A DNA stretch of 64,000 nucleotides, taken from Poronia punctata. Taxonomy: Eukaryota > Ascomycota > Sordariomycetes > Xylariales > Xylariaceae. The stretch is taken from NCBI GenBank assembly GCA_022579005.1, contig MU401583.1, positions 44,800 through 108,799 of the forward strand, read 5' to 3'. The notes under the pieces were generated by a model. That model did no database searches. It was not told the DNA's origin and was given only the letters and a program-made list of their open reading frames with translations. Made by a program: the position numbers and the translations under genes. The first letter of the stretch is position 1; each line of letters begins with the position of its first letter. Below are positions 34,723-48,883 of the stretch, in pieces.

Positions 34723-37695
34723 TCATAGGGCTAGCCCACTGCCGTCGCCGGTCCAGCGATATAAAGCCAGTAATTCTCGGCGACGTTGGTGCTGCTCACC
34801 GAGGTCCTCGGGTACCCGGCCACGGACCTGTGCGAGTGCGCTTCGCATTACTTTGCTGAAATTACGCTATTCCACCCAAGAACGTCAGTAAGAACCATGC
34901 AAAGCCGGAGGATCGCTTCCAAAAGTGGGAGAAATTTAAGACGTACCTGATATTCAGTGTTTAATGTGACGACGCAAGCTTCATGCGCGCGGATGATGGT
35001 CTCGCAAGCACGGACGACGCTTGCGGAAGCTTCGAGTTGAAGCTTGTCGGCGATTAGGAGCAGGAGGAATGATCCCTGTAGGAGGTAGATGCCATAGAAG
35101 AAGGGCATGAACTCTAGGCCTGGATCGTACTCGAGGATGTTGCTGATGGCCTCGGCGGCGGAGACGGCGTGACCCGTCGCGGTGATGAAACCCTGGGACG
35201 AAATCCAGAGGTCGTTATCATCAAGTAGGTTGATGGGATCCCACTTGCTCGTAAGCAAAATATGTAGTACATGCATCACATGCGTGCCGTAGGACACGAC
35301 TATGCGTGTCTGGATGTCCGACTCTGTCATGCGTGACGAGCTGGTGTGCGCCGATCGTACTGACGAAGAGTCTAAGTGATCCAACTCCGATGGCATTTCT
35401 AGTGTTGCCGACTGTTCGTTCTTGTCCTCGGAGCTCACCTTGAAGTGCCGCTGTTCAAACTGCTTCAGGCTCTCTTCGTATGTCTCCAGGTGTCGCACGA
35501 TCTCGGCCTGCTGATCGTCCCACTCGCGGGCCGGTCGGAACCCGACGCCGAATCGCGGATGATTCCGCGCGTGATGTAGATCAACGATCTCGCCCAGTAT
35601 GGTCATCAATGGCAGGAAATAACCAAATATACTGTGCCCGGTACATTGAAACTGAGGACCGCGGGGTCGCCGGCTCGCAGTCGGGACGTCTTCGCCCAGG
35701 GCGGGATCCGTCGTGTATGAATTGAAGTTCCCATTTTGCCAATCCGTATCGTCCATGGGCTGGAGCAAACTATCGCACTCGATATCGAGCAGGGAGAGGG
35801 GCCGGTTGTAGCAGAGGGCCAGGTGGCGGTCCATCACGTAGACGAGCCACCATATGCGACGCCGTTCCTCGCGCTCTTCTTCACTGACCGTGGTCCTGTT
35901 CCCTTCGTTCTCGAGATCACCGTCCATGTCGCCGCCGTTACGCTCGCCCTCGCTGATTCCCTGGGTTGTCGACTTCGCGTTTGGAGGCAGCTCGCGACCA
36001 AGCTTCAACTCTCTCGCGAGCGACCAGGCTGCGTTCCACCACCGCATGCTAGCACCCTTGTACTCGCTTGCCGAGACCACGGTGGCCAGGTGGATATAAG
36101 TGACGACGTCATCCAGCGATCCAGCGGCGCCAAAAGCCCCGGACTCGCCACCGATATTGTCCAAGTTCATGGGGTTGGGAATAGTCACGCCGAATCCGCC
36201 CAATGAAATCCCGTCCACTGTAGGGCTTGGAAGTGGTGACGCGTCGCCGGGTGGTGTATGGATCAGGGGTTTCAACAGGTTGACGGTTAGCTCCAGCAGC
36301 TTCTGGCATATCTTACCCCTAGCCGAAGGGAACTGGGTTAGGTAGGGCGCGTCGCTTGTCTGGGCTGCTACCCAGAGCATGCTCGCTAGTAGGGCCGGTT
36401 GGCATTGTCGAGGTTTGCTCGGATGCAGAAACGATCGTTTTCTGAAGATAAAGCCCAGCACGTAGGGTGACATTGGATGGGCGTGTGCCGATGAAGAACT
36501 AGAAAAGTATAGGTCGATCAAGTCACAGGCGAGGGATATGGGGATTATGTTTCCAAGATGTGGGAGGACCGGGTTCAGCACGGGGTATCTTAGTTGCTGG
36601 TGATAAGCGTTCTGTTGAATCTGAGGTTGGTATTGTGGGGGCGGCGAAGACATCGGCATCCATCCGGGAGATCCGGCATCGCCTCCAAGAGGGTACGTGC
36701 CGATCGGGCTGGCCTCCATGCGAAAAGCTGCCGAGGGATTTGCACCGAATCCAGGGGGGCTATGAGGCTGAAGTCCGTATGGAAGATCTGGGTAGTTGGA
36801 TAGGCCTCCTTGGCCCGATCCATAGCCCGCGTGTGGTGGGTTCCCCATCAGTTGGTTGATAGTCTGCCTATCAAACGGGTTATGGATATTTCCATAACCG
36901 TTGAAATCCAATGGCGCTGGGCTCCCCATGTGTTCTCTGTCCAGCGTCAGAGGGTTATTAGCCAGGTTAGCTTGCTGAGAGCCGAACTCAGCTAGGCTGT
37001 CAAGGCTCCCTGTCCTTTGACTACGATCCATCGTATCCTCATCCATCTCGCCTATCGTTTTTTCCGATGATACGTTCTGCTGTTCCTGTTTACAGGAGGT
37101 CGCATCTTCTGTCCGGCTTTCGTTGCTCGATCCGTTATCTTCGTTGTTCCCTGGCGATTTCTGACCATCTGGACCCGAAGTCGCAGCGGCTTGTGCGGCA
37201 GCTTGTTGAGCAAGGTCTTTTCGTGACGCCTTCCCACGCTTCTTTCGCTCGCGAATGTATTCGCAACCCAGGCCAAATTCTGTATACTGTCAGCCTTCTA
37301 CCCACAAACCCGAGCGGTTTTGTTTTTCCACAACAGGCAGATTATGTACCTATACAGTGTGCGCATGGGTGCTGTCCGTCACACTTGGTCCTCAGCTGAT
37401 TGCATTGATCGCAGGCCCTACTAATCCTTCTTCTTATGGGGCCAGACGATCCTGATGATCTTGTGCCGGGTCCGCCATAGGGGTGTTGGCGGTGCTTCTG
37501 TTGCGGTGCTCTCGTCAGGTGAGGAGCATGGATACCAACATGTTGTTGAAGATGCTGCAGAGCATACTGAGGCCCATGGAACGTCTCCAAGCCCGCTGCG
37601 TGGAGATGGTTCCCAGGAACGTGCGTATTAGACAACATTGAACCCGAAGGCATCGAGTGATACGGCGAGAACCGTTGAAGCGGATTCGACAACAT
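34723..37695 (-). CDS. xlnR: XlnR/XYR1-type Zn2Cys6 xylanase and cellulase regulator
   Basis: Nuclear transcriptional activator of xylanolytic, cellulolytic and D-xylose catabolic genes. Three exons, 37695-37350, 37279-34947 and 34866-34723 (introns 70 and 80 bp), give 940 residues, the length of XYR1. The binuclear cluster CX2CX6CX5CX2CX6C ([20 protein letters not shown], then IEFGLGC) is interrupted by intron 1 before the last cysteine. It is followed by the basic linker [14 protein letters not shown], a Gln/Ala/Gly-rich region, the fungal transcription-factor middle domain (DLIDLYFSS...[32 protein letters not shown]), a coiled segment and the activation region with [20 protein letters not shown] and terminal [14 protein letters not shown]. 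This C-terminal region is where constitutive alleles of XYR1 are known. The long upstream region (37.7 kb onward) suits a regulated gene. Confidence 0.96.
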
Positions 37696-39649
37696 CTTCG
37701 ATTGGTCGGCGCGTTTCTTAGTGTGATGTTTTTTGGTATGCTTGGTGAGTTTGCCCAGGAAGGTAATGATGTCGTCGCTGTGAGATACTAAGATGTTTGA
37801 TTCCGCCCTTCGTTTATCTATCAGATGACCATCGCAGGTTGTGCGCTAACCTCGAACGAGTGCGAGCAATTGAGCGAAGTGTAGGTGCATCTAGGGCGTG
37901 AGGTCTCTGTGTGAGATCTCAGTGTTAAGCCGAAGTGAAGCGCGATGAATAGAGCTATATGGGCCGCAGGCCACTCAATAAAACTACTCCTCGCTTTGAC
38001 TATAAGTCTTGCTATAAGTCGTGATATAGGTCGTGATATAAGTCGTTCCCCGAAAATGACGGTTCGGCTAAGGGACGGACCGGCAGCCTCTTGCTAGCGA
38101 GTCGAGAAGCTAGAGGCATGAGAGTTTACTATGATAGGGCAGCCTGCATGGCGGACCTTGAGGAATGGCAAGCAGAGGAAGAGTATAAAGTATACAACAA
38201 GGGATGATCAGCACGGTTAGACAGACGGCACAGCTCCCCACACACAGATGACTGGATAGGCTGGATCCAGAAGCGGGTAGCGGGGTGGTATCGGCGTGCG
38301 AGAGCAGCAGCAGCAGCAGCAGCAGTAGGTAGCGAATGTGGGTGAAGACGATGAGGAGGAGAAATTCCAGGGGTCTGAAAAGAGTCGAAGATTCAGTTAT
38401 GAATCTGGTACGTCAATCTGCCAAGTTCCGTAGACTCTCGTCAGTGACTGAAACCACAGTAGCCTCTACCGGACTTTGTAATAATAACGACGAAACTTAA
38501 CGCCAGGGATGAATGCCATGCTCGGAGGGACACTGGACCAAGGGAAGGCCAGAAATGCCCGATCTGATCAAAGCAACGTCCTTGACGACTGGGGTACCCA
38601 CCTTTTTTCCACGACCTACTTGTAATTCTGTGTGCTTGGTGTGCATCTACAAGAAGAAGTTCCTGGGCTGTCCCCAAAGCAGCAGTCGATTGGCGAAGAG
38701 GACCTCTTTCTTTGCCAGGGTGGTCTCGAGGAGCAAGAGTAGGTTATATTGTAGTTAATATACAGTGACGGTACAAGATGCTTGTGTTGTGGCAAGCGGG
38801 CGACAACTGGGTGGGCTGATGAGCAAGCACTTGACTAACTGATTAGGGCGCTATAAGGCAAAATTATGGCTGCGTTTCAAAATCGGGCATTCTCTTCTAG
38901 AGGGGGGGCCGACTGCTTCTAAAGTCTTGGACTTGCTTGTTATATGGCCTATTTTGTGACTGGAGGAGCGCCCAGAGGAACAAGGGTCTGACTGGCTCGG
39001 AAGTGCGGGTTACGAAGGAAAGAGCGTTGTGGGCAATCCCACGCAGTCACTCGCTGGCCGGCCCTGCAAACTAACGACCCACCGGGGGCAGGTGAAGAAC
39101 AAGAACAGGTACCTTAGGTATAGCGTTCGACATCGTCTACCATCGTTTCATGGGATGTAGTGCTACTGGTGATAGGTAGTATGATCGTGACAAGAGTCAG
39201 AATCTCGTGGGTGACCCCGTTAGAGCATCCTTCTCCATGATTTTCCCCGGATCGAATACAGTACACACACACATCCATTCACAAGAAAAGAGGGAAACAT
39301 AGCAGGTCAAGTGACTCAAGTCTAGCCTTGTCCTGACCCCACGACATAACCCATAGACCCAGTGAAAAAATTGAAGAACCGACATGGTATCGGTAATACC
39401 TAGTTCGTGTGAATCTAAGCAAACCACATGGGTCCTGCGTGATGACAGGCAGGCAGGCAAGGGAGTCGAGAGCATGGCGACGAGTAAGTACACGTACGTG
39501 TACCTACCTACGATAGGTAGGGAGATTTAGTTAAACTCTGGGCACATATCTCCCTGGGTAAGTAGATTTCGTTACCAGCCTAGCCCAGAGCATTGGGGTT
39601 TAGGGTGACTCTTGGTGCTGCCGCTAGTCTATCTAGCCCGGCATAGGTA
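37696..39649. other. XlnR upstream region
   Basis: No gene recognised. It holds the XlnR promoter and 5' untranslated region, near-repeats of TATAAGTCGTGATATAGGTC at 38005-38050 and a trinucleotide repeat at 38303-38326. Short frames only. Confidence 0.5.
38303..38326. repeat. AGC trinucleotide microsatellite
   Basis: Eight consecutive AGC units in the non-coding region upstream of XlnR. Confidence 0.9.
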
Positions 39650-40027
39650 TTATACCTGAAGAGATTTGCTAATGAAAGTTTTGACCATCTCCGTCAAAAT
39701 ATCAAGTGATTCAACCCTCCTACGACAACGGCTGTATTCGATCAAGTCGTAATGATCGTCGCTGCCAGGAACTGGAGATGTGACAAGGCGTCCATGATCC
39801 GGATCGAATAGAGTCAAGCACGGTTCTGGAAGGTCCTGTACAGAGAGTGAGATGGGGAAGCGCGAAAAATGCACAGAGAGAAAATCACTGCCTGTCCCCA
39901 GCTTTTTTAACGGGTCCGTACCACACATGGCGATCGCTGCAACCCATAAACTCTTGGCGAGTGGGTAGTTTTTCGCTTTCGGTAGTTCATCGCGTCGGAG
40001 GAAATACGTCCTTTTTTGCTTGTCCAA
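39650..40027 (-). pseudogene. coding-like fragment without start codon
   Basis: About 125 codons are open on the minus strand and end in a stop at 39650. The translation looks like real protein (YFLRRDELPKAKNYPLAK, FSRFPISLSVQDLPEPCLTLFDPD, ESLDILTEMVKTFI). The frame has no ATG at its head, is preceded by TAA, and the first Met lies about 34 codons in. I could not find a convincing upstream exon. It is either the last exon of a gene or, more likely, a relic in this gene-poor region. Family unknown. Confidence 0.35.
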
Positions 40028-40430
40028 GTATCGTATACGATTCTTCTTTTAAAAGCCTGGGTACGCCCTATTTGGTACTCGAGATACGGACAACTACAGA
40101 TATATACCTACAGAAAAGAGCATAGGAAAAGGTACCTAGGACTTATAAGTTATCACTTTCTCCCTATTAAGTAATTACATACGTATAAGCAGCCAACGGT
40201 ATAATAGGTAGGCGGGTCACAGTTCACCTATACATCCCGGGTGACTATCGTAGGTCTCATGAGATACCTATGTACTCATATATTAGTAGGTTCGATATTT
40301 TCTATCGGCGTGGAAATCGTTGCGGATATGCCTTATAAGACCTTGTCATACCTACAATGGTGTAATTATACTAATTTTTCTGTTGGTACTATAGCCCATA
40401 GCCATGTACCGGCGTTTCCTTGGCTCTCTT

Positions 40431-40513
40431 GACAGGATACGGATTATACCGCGTAATACCTCCTCGCAGTTACTTGCAACGAGGAGGGATGTATGAATAT
40501 TATATATCCTGTC
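40431..40513. repeat. nested perfect inverted repeats (hairpin)
   Basis: Outer arms GACAGGATA (40431-40439) and TATCCTGTC (40505-40513) enclose inner arms CCTCCTCG (40459-40466) and CGAGGAGG (40480-40487) with a 13-nt loop. A third stem, TCCTCGC/GCGAGGA, lies at 40562-40568/40583-40589. The nested arrangement could fold into an 83-nt hairpin. It might be a small miniature-element remnant or a structured RNA; neither is shown. Confidence 0.5.
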
Positions 40514-43500
40514 CTTTTATGTGGTGTCCGCAGTCTATACGGATTAAGAAATTTCACTTCTTCCTCGCTCAGCCTTAATTTGGCGAGGACAAGGTATTAA
40601 GTGTCATCGGGCCTGGTGTTATGTTTATCCTGGTTCGTAGCCCCGGGCCAGTCGATATGTAGGCCGGAGGCACCGGGCAGTACTTTGTGCTATAGGTAAT
40701 ACGCGTTGGATGATATCGGGCCTGACGATACTCGATGTACGGACTACCGAGTATGCCGAGGGCGACACCCGTTCGTCGACTGAACGAGTCAACGTGCAGA
40801 CAGGCATTGTTTGGACTCTGGAGAAGACACAGACCTAGTACACGTGGATACAGCTCTTCTCAAACAGGTACATGGTGATCGGTTATTTTGCAGAGAGTAA
40901 TACCTTAATAAGGTCCGAAGTGCAGTTTCGAGGTTATACCAATAAATGTGAAGGTCAGTGAACAGGACGCCACCTCAGAGGAACAATGGTGGCTCGTAAG
41001 TCGCCTGGGCCCTGGCTATGGGAACTGAAGATCGTGACCGATTAAGTTCATATTGCTTTCGAGCTGAGGCACCGTTGTGCCAGATAGAGCAGGATAATCT
41101 GGGGCATCATCGAGTCTCCTTGATTGGTCGGTTTTTTATCCTCCATTACATACGTACATGTACAGAATTTCCTCAACCTTAACCTGCTGCCTTCGTCCGT
41201 CTACGTGTACTCGTAGGCAGCATGCCAGTCACCTACCTTGGTACCTATGTACGCAGAATGTCGTTTTACGGCACAACACCCTGCACGGCTGTTTTGCATA
41301 ATGCAATCTCACTTTATAAAGGGGTCGGTCCTATCCCGACTTCCTTGAAGGGTCGAACCAACCGATACCAGTTTGATGTGGGCAGGTTTGTGTACGTGTA
41401 GATGCTAGCGCGTGGAAGTGCGTAGAATAGTTCAACAGTAGGCACCTAGAAGGCTAGAAGCCCAGTAGGTCAGTCAGTATTTGCGAAGGTACTAGGTTAG
41501 GCTAGTCCAGTCTGGACAATACCCATCACAACACAATTAGTACTCGTAACATGGTTGCCAAGACGGGACTAAAAAAGACCTTCCATAACGGTCCTGTCCA
41601 CGCCTTCTTATTAGACAGAACATCTGACATCAGACACCTGCAGCTGAGATGCCCCTCACGGTCAGGTTTCTCCGCGCTTCAAGGCCGTGTATTATTTTTT
41701 CTGGCCGGCAACCCCTCACACCCCATGCAAATTCACCATATGGCGTCTGCATATGCATTAACATACTATGTAGATTAACTGTTTCCCGCATGCAGAAATG
41801 ATACCCTCTATTTCGCTAAAGGGGGGTGAACTGACCGTTCGATTCGATCTGTTGGCACAGGGCAGCAATCCTTAGCTAAGGCGGGTCTGTGGTTTCTGGT
41901 CCCATAATGCTAAAACAGATACGGGTAGACACAAAAGCTCGTTTCTCTTTTCCGATTTCGTACCGCAACGGACACGGAGTAGCCTAACCTAGCTCGTTCT
42001 CCAGAAACATATGATTGGTGGAGCATCAGACACGCTGAACGCGTTGTCCCCGTGAATCAAGATCTTGATTACCTAACTCGAATGTCTTGACAAAATTTCG
42101 AATCACCACGTGCCTGGATAAGGGCATGGCGCCGTAAACAGTGGCTACTCAAGTGTAATAAAAGCGACTGACTGTAGTCGTTCTTATGATATGTTTTAGT
42201 ACGACCCGCCCGCGCACGGGTCATTACTCGAACAACGCCGAGTCTTAACATCGTGGTCTACTGTAGCACACCCTAGTACAAGACTAGTTGCAGTTTGAGA
42301 CTCCATAATACATATTATACGTCGTATGGTAGTGGGGCTCTTAGCAGGAATTATGGGACCAACATACCTCGTAGGGACTAGCTCCAGGGGAGAAGACAAT
42401 GTGCCTAAATATCGGCATGATTAGTAGATACCTCCCGTGGGCTTCTTGCTCATTGAGAAAACACCGATGCACAATCGACGTGCTCAGACGACGACCAAAT
42501 ATAATTAATGTTTTGAAAAGCAGAACTTGATGCTTTGAAAGAAATCCTATGAGATGAAGGCTGAAGAATGCTGGTCGAAAAGGACGTGCTGTGACATCGC
42601 CGAAAGGAGCCGGTCATCGGGCCGGGCTTCCAGCCTGTACCAAGATTCCGCAGACATTCTCGCAAACGTTTCCTATTCGCTACTAAGTAGGAGCAGATAC
42701 CCCCTGCACAGATCTTGAGACTTTGCAGCTTCACCAGCCCAAGAGAAATTGCCGGCCAGCAACACAATTACCAGCTTCAAAGTCGCACCAGATCCTTAAG
42801 ATAGAAAAATATAGATAGAGCGTCGAACATGTGCGCATAGGCTTCGAAAAATCGACTTGGTTAGGAATCCGAACTGCTCCCATTTCAACTGCCGACAGAC
42901 TGCGCAGCTATTGTTTACGGGGAGACTCTCCTCCGTGGTCGGTGAGATGGAGCTCTGAAGCCCCGGACACATACAAGAGTCGTACAGGTCCGAGTAGCAA
43001 CGGCTTTCTCGTGCCCACAATCTCTGAGAACAACAAGGCCAGCTTCAGGTTATAGGAAAGCCGAATTTCTATCCGCTGCGAAGTGACAAGTGCCAGCTTC
43101 GTCTGCCGGTAGTCCTCGTGCAGCGCAAGAGCCAATTATATTAATTTACATGAGATCGGGTACTGGTTTAGGGAAGTGATGGAGGCCAGTCAGTCAATCC
43201 ACGACTCCGCGCGTCTATGAGACTAATCCCCATACGCAAAGTTACATACCTAACCTACCGTATGATAATGCGGAGATGATTAGTTTTTGAAACAACATAT
43301 CCCTCGTAAATGTGTTTCTGATTCCCGACACAGAGTACCGAGGGATCCGGTTCATGTGAAGGATTGTTTGCTTGCAGCCCTGCCTTACCCTATTTGATGA
43401 GATAGACTGTAGCAGCATAGGTAAGGTATTTTCCTCTGATGTGCGACATTGTAGAGTTTCGAGGCGGAAGAGCACCGTGGTTCGTGGGGTGGTACCTAAT

Positions 43501-44667
43501 ACGTATGGAAATACCTTAGCGACGCGTTGGGATATTAGATGTCCCGTCATATTACTAACAGTCAACGGCCCGTTGACGGCTCGACTCGACTCTCTCCACA
43601 CGTCCAGGTGTACGTGAAGGTCCGGTCGTAGGCAACTGCAAAGACCGCAATCGGGGGCAGCACCTTCACCATTGAAATTTGAAGGTACCTGCCTCGCGTA
43701 CATACCTTTACATACATGTACTTGCATTTATTCTGTGCCCCCATTTCGCCATTACATAATTGCCTTCAAGCGGTCAAGAAAGTTCGAGCATGCGGCTTAG
43801 TCATGTAATGTCCAAACAATGTGATATTTGCGTAAGAGATATTGTTTCTACATACGCCGCAGTAGTCTACATAGGTAGGTACATAAGGTTAGCATAGCCT
43901 ACGTGCGGGGCCTGCCTTTGCACATGCCAAGCCTTTTCGACTCTGCGCTCGGACTCGTTAGGTTACAACGCAAGCCGGTATCCCGACAGCGGAAATCTGG
44001 ACCGAGAGTCCACCGGCTCGGTCAGAACGTTCGCTGGCCCCACAGTTCGAGCCATTGAAAATTGGATCCCAGAGACATGGGCCAACCACGAAACCCCCTT
44101 GCCGACCCCTTGCCGCTAGACGCCAGCCAGGCCCGACCTGACGTCGCAGTCAAGTGTCTGTGACCTCGCACCAAGCGTCAGCACCTGAAAGAACAACCCG
44201 GTTGTGGGGTGGCATCCGTACCTGTCGACCTCTTTCCAGTGCACCGCCCCTTTGATTGAAACAACCATGTCCGTACGTGTACGATGTCCGACATGGGCCA
44301 GGAGTCAGGACCAGGTAAGCGAAAGACATGATTAGCTTCGCTTCTGTTCCTACCCCCAGACTCGTCACATAACTGCCGGCGACCTAATTCGACTCATACA
44401 TGCTTGAATGTCTACGCCCGGGCTAACTCGTTCGGTCCCAACCGGCAGCTCGAACTGCTGCAACTCGAACTCCATTGACGCCGAGATATTCTCACTGCCG
44501 TATGTATGTAAGTCATAATGCAAGAGGTAGGGGAAGCAGGGCCGCTAATCGCACGATGTACCCTCGCCCAGCGTCGTCGTCAGCGGCGTCGTCGAAGACC
44601 CCAGACGCGGATCCAAGTACGCCGGCATCCCGCGTAACCGCGTCTCCACGAAGGTGAAACTAGGCCA
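40514..44667. other. gene-poor region
   Basis: I recognise no gene. Open frames are short; the longest ATG frame (minus, 43242-43727, 161 codons) has no family resemblance. Repeated GTACCTA/TAGGTAC motifs are scattered through it. Confidence 0.5.
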
Positions 44668-45048
44668 TTAAACAACTACCGGTGCCCGACGCTTTGACAA
44701 AGGGTCTTTAATGGCGTTTTTAAATTTCCGAATACACTTCATCTTCCCAAGGTACCAATATCTGAAACATATAGGTATATTCGCCTCTAGTGCTTCCGGC
44801 GCTGAGATCCGCCTTACCTCCATGGTATCCATGGTTGGCACGAAAACTTTCGTAAGAGCACCCTCCGTCACCGCTTCATACTTGATCTGTTTTAGTGAAA
44901 ACCTCGCCCTGGCTCTGCACGGCATAGGCAGTTTATTATATGCCGATATATCACCAGCTAGATAAACGTCAAACTCGCAGAAAATACAGCAAGGGTGAGG
45001 CTTGTACTCTCCACGATATTGAGCGAGAACCGATGTTTCACTCGGCAA
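44668..45048 (-). pseudogene. coding-like fragment without start codon
   Basis: An open frame of about 126 codons on the minus strand ends at 44668 (SKRRAPVVV stop). Composition is protein-like, with CCIFCEFDVYLAGDISAY, KQIKYEAVTEGALTKVFVP and FRYWYLGKMKCIRKFKNAIK. There is no ATG before about codon 43; an in-frame TAA lies about 30 bases above the region shown. I do not recognise the family. It is a terminal exon or a decayed gene. Confidence 0.35.
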
Positions 45049-47772
45049 AGTTAGGGTGGGTAATGGCGGAGGGAAATACCTTTATGACATCCACGTGCAT
45101 AGACGGAAGCTATGCGCCATCAACGGGCATCACGTTCTCGCGAGTACGATAATCGTCGATACACAACCAACAAACCTACAGGTCGGCGGTAAGGAACGGC
45201 GGGTTTCCTTCCAGGCTAGCCATGGCCACCTAAACAAGAACAAGCAACACGGCAGGGGTGTGTGTGCTCAGTGGCCTGCCAAAGATCTGGGGTGCACGCG
45301 ATAGCTTATGAAAACAACACAGATCTGTGCGGGCCAGGGTCTATCTTCAAGGGAGGTTCTCAGATGACACGGCCAACTGCCGTGTGCCTGATGAGATCGC
45401 TTATGCGGCTCACTATAAGGTAACCTTTCCTTCGGAATGCATCGACACTAATTTCCACATCCGTCTGGACAATCCAGTTACGGCCCTCGCCCAAGACAAT
45501 CCGTCCCACGTCCTGTCGCCTTTTCCAGAAATGCCTTCCAGCCTTGGGTCTTATTACCAGGCCTACGTCACATATAACCTCTTTTGCCTTGTGCCCGAGC
45601 CAAACAAGACAAAGTCCTGGTTCTTGGCATTTTTCTATCCGAATCGACTTGTTTTGGGCAGTCTCTCTTACCCTTCCGGGGCCAAGCCCAAGCCGCCCAA
45701 GCCCAGAACCTATATCGTCTAGGGTTCAGACGCAAAAAGTTCATTCTCTCCCTCCGACGACTGGGGCATGCTACAGGCGTGGCGATCAAGTAATTATTGC
45801 TTTTAGACCCTTGCATGGGGCAGCATAAAAATATGGGACAGAGTCTGGATTTGCCTTCTGCCAATGCAATCTCGTAGCTTGAATTAGCTGTTGACGGTCG
45901 AGGCCTTCCGCGAACACGAGCATGATCTGAAAGTCATGAGCAACTGACGATCAAGACCCCGCGCGCTTTATGACCATCTGGATCCTGGCGACCGTCAAGG
46001 GAGGTGGCGCTCGACATTGGCGATACCTAACCTAGCCAAGCCGGCTTAGACGAGTCGCTTAACGAGCTTTCGACTGTCACTTCAAGCTTGTCATTTGCCA
46101 CACGCTACCTATATCGTGACTAGCTTAATTTATGCTACCCCGCCATAATCGCGTGTACTCGTAGGCTTTCATATTACTTACAGACGATCGACACTGTCTG
46201 CAATAAACTACATTCACGTATAGGTGAGTTGCCACTGTCGCTCACGATGCGGCTTACTCAACAAAGGTAGGTACGTGTAGATACGCATGTCAACACGTAT
46301 GACAGCGCGGGGAACCCTGATAGTTGGAAGGACTAGATTAGACTATTGTGGGCTGATGTTTCCAGTACTCTAGCGTATACCTACTCGTAAGCTTAGGTAG
46401 GTGTTTGTTGAACGTGACTGACGCTTGGTATATCCAATGTACTTCTATAGGACTGACTAACAAGGATCCAATATAAGGTTAGGTTTGGATAGTTGCCTTC
46501 CGTACTCCGATATATATATATATATATTAAAATTAGTCATGGCTACGAATTCGGTGTTTACGGTGTACTGAATCGGCTTTTTTACTTGGACCAAATCTCC
46601 TTTCTCATTCTCTTCTGTAGTCATGTGAGAGTATTTGAACCCACTTCTCAGCGAGGGAGTTGGGCGGTAGGAAATGTCGTGACCTATATATATTATGGTC
46701 ATAGGTGACAGGTGAGAATCGGATATGATCGCCGTCTTGTTTCCGCAGTGGAATATTTCCATGTTTGAAAACGTGTAGTCACAGTTACGGTCGGTGGTGA
46801 GCAAGGACATTGTGTTAGGTAAGGTAAGATAGCTGTTACTACTTTATTTTATTCTACTTTGCTTCCTTTCCAGACTAAAAAGTATAAAGAACATTGTTAC
46901 CATTTTTACTCACGGAGATTATATTTACGTAGGTAGGTACCCTAGCTAGGTAATGTTGAGAACAATGGAGGGAGAAACGGGACAGTAACGACTTTTTGGT
47001 CAGAGGGTTGGTCATATATAGACAGACAGATGGGAACCGAAAGGGGGCGAACAAATGATAGGAAAGAAGATACATATCAACATATCTATTGTTACTTGGT
47101 GATTGCTTACTTTGATTCGCTGCCTGGATCTCTACCTACCTACTTACTTATTCATACGTGTAGATATCGAGGTACGTATGATCCCCCGTCCTGTCCATAT
47201 GTAACAACACTTACAACACATGACAAATAAAAAGAGCATTCTCTTCTTTTTTCAGATCTTTATGGAGAAATCGCGGAGAGAGGAAATAATAGCTAGTCTA
47301 TACCTAAGAGTTAATTGTATTGGTGTAAAAGAAATACTATCGCGTTGCAAAGATTGGAAAAGGTTTGTCCTGACTACCTACCTTACCTAACCTACCATTT
47401 AATCATGGAGTAGAAACGTGGAAACCTTCCAGTATTATCTATCTTCTTGGTTTCCCTCCTGGATGTTGAGGTAGGTAGGTATGATCCCGCCCTTACCATG
47501 TCTCTCAGTCTATCCTAATCTCGACTTACCTACCTACTTATACATAGGTATATATAGGTATATATCATATCAAGTGATTATAATTCCAAGTTACTTGACC
47601 AAGTTCTCTTTAGAAGCACTACACAAGTACCTACCTTACCTAGGTAGTCAGACAGCTACGTGACCTATATTTTGTCCACTCATCAGGGCGTATCCAAGTA
47701 TTTTTCCCTTCTCTTATGCTGTGATTGTACGATATATATACTGGTGAATAACATACGGTAGGTATGAGAAAA

Positions 47773-47911
47773 GGGGGGGGGGGGGGGGGGGGGGCCCCGC
47801 GAGGGATTAAATTTTTTATTTGGATGAGTCGTGGTACATTATAATAATAAACCAATACACCGAAAAAAACAATTGGAAAGGACNNNNNNNNNNGCCCCCC
47901 CCCCCCCCCCG

Positions 47912-47949
<38 letters not shown>
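47773..47949. other. poly-G, N-gap and poly-C: assembly artefact
   Basis: A run of 22 G (47773-47794) followed by CCCC, ten N (47884-47893) and then long C runs to 47949 broken by single G. The N stretch marks a scaffold join; the homopolymers beside it are probably artefactual. Confidence 0.85.
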
Positions 47950-48880
47950 AGGCTCGTCTTATCTTGGCTTTGTGTGAGGAGTCGGAGAACCAGATAATCT
48001 TAACCCGATCCACCAAACAAACAAAGTGGCAAGACAGATGACCACCACATCATGAACTGTATCTAATGACAAGTTGAATTATACGTAGTGGCAAGATAAA
48101 TACCATCTCTATCAACCTACAAAATGGAGTAGAAGAAAAAGGGGGGGGGGAATAGAACCAAGTCCATAAGTAAATGAATATTCTCATTGACTGTGGTCAT
48201 ATTTTTGTTATACCTAGTGAGGTGGGAATAGGAGAGAGGACGAGTCAAGAGATGAATGTGCTAAGAAAAATTGTCCCATGGTGAGGGTGAGGGCGAATAG
48301 ATGGACGACTACTATCAACGACTCTTGGTTTGGCTACCTAGGTAGATAACATATAAAAGATAAGCATTCAGCTCAGGCAAGTAGGTACTCGTGGCAGCCA
48401 GTCGAGTTGTTCGGGGGCTCTGAGAAGCAAAGAACATCGGTTCCGTCAAATTGGCATACCTACCTACCTAGGTACCTACTCAAAAGTAAGACCTGATCTA
48501 AGTTGACACGTTCAAATACCTAACCTACTGACAAGTCGGCCATGTCTTCTGATCAAGTTTTGTATTCCTCAGTCACTCACTCACTTACTTAGGTATGGGC
48601 ACGTACATAAAATCACTTCATAGCAAAAAGGTATCGACGACAAGGATAGATAGATCTAAAAGCATGAAACATTCGGGTATTTGTTGTAAACTACGAACCA
48701 TCCATCCATACATCCCCTTTCCCAACATCAAGATAAAATATATGTACTGTAATGCTGCTTCCGCAAAAATAAAAGGCCCAGATAATAATAAAAATAAATA
48801 AAACACCCCAAGATATCGATGATCAAAAAAAGCCGGCTGTTTAGATATACAAAAATGCAAAACAACTTTTTTTGTATCGT

Positions 48881-48883
<3 letters not shown>

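Noticed and set aside
43242..43727. 161-codon minus-strand ATG frame
   Set aside because: There is no domain, no hydrophobic or repeat pattern and no splice context; it lies in gene-poor DNA where frames of this size can occur by chance.
45327..45722. 131-codon plus-strand frame
   Set aside because: It begins at GTG; the opposite strand is also open over part of it, indicating base composition rather than selection.
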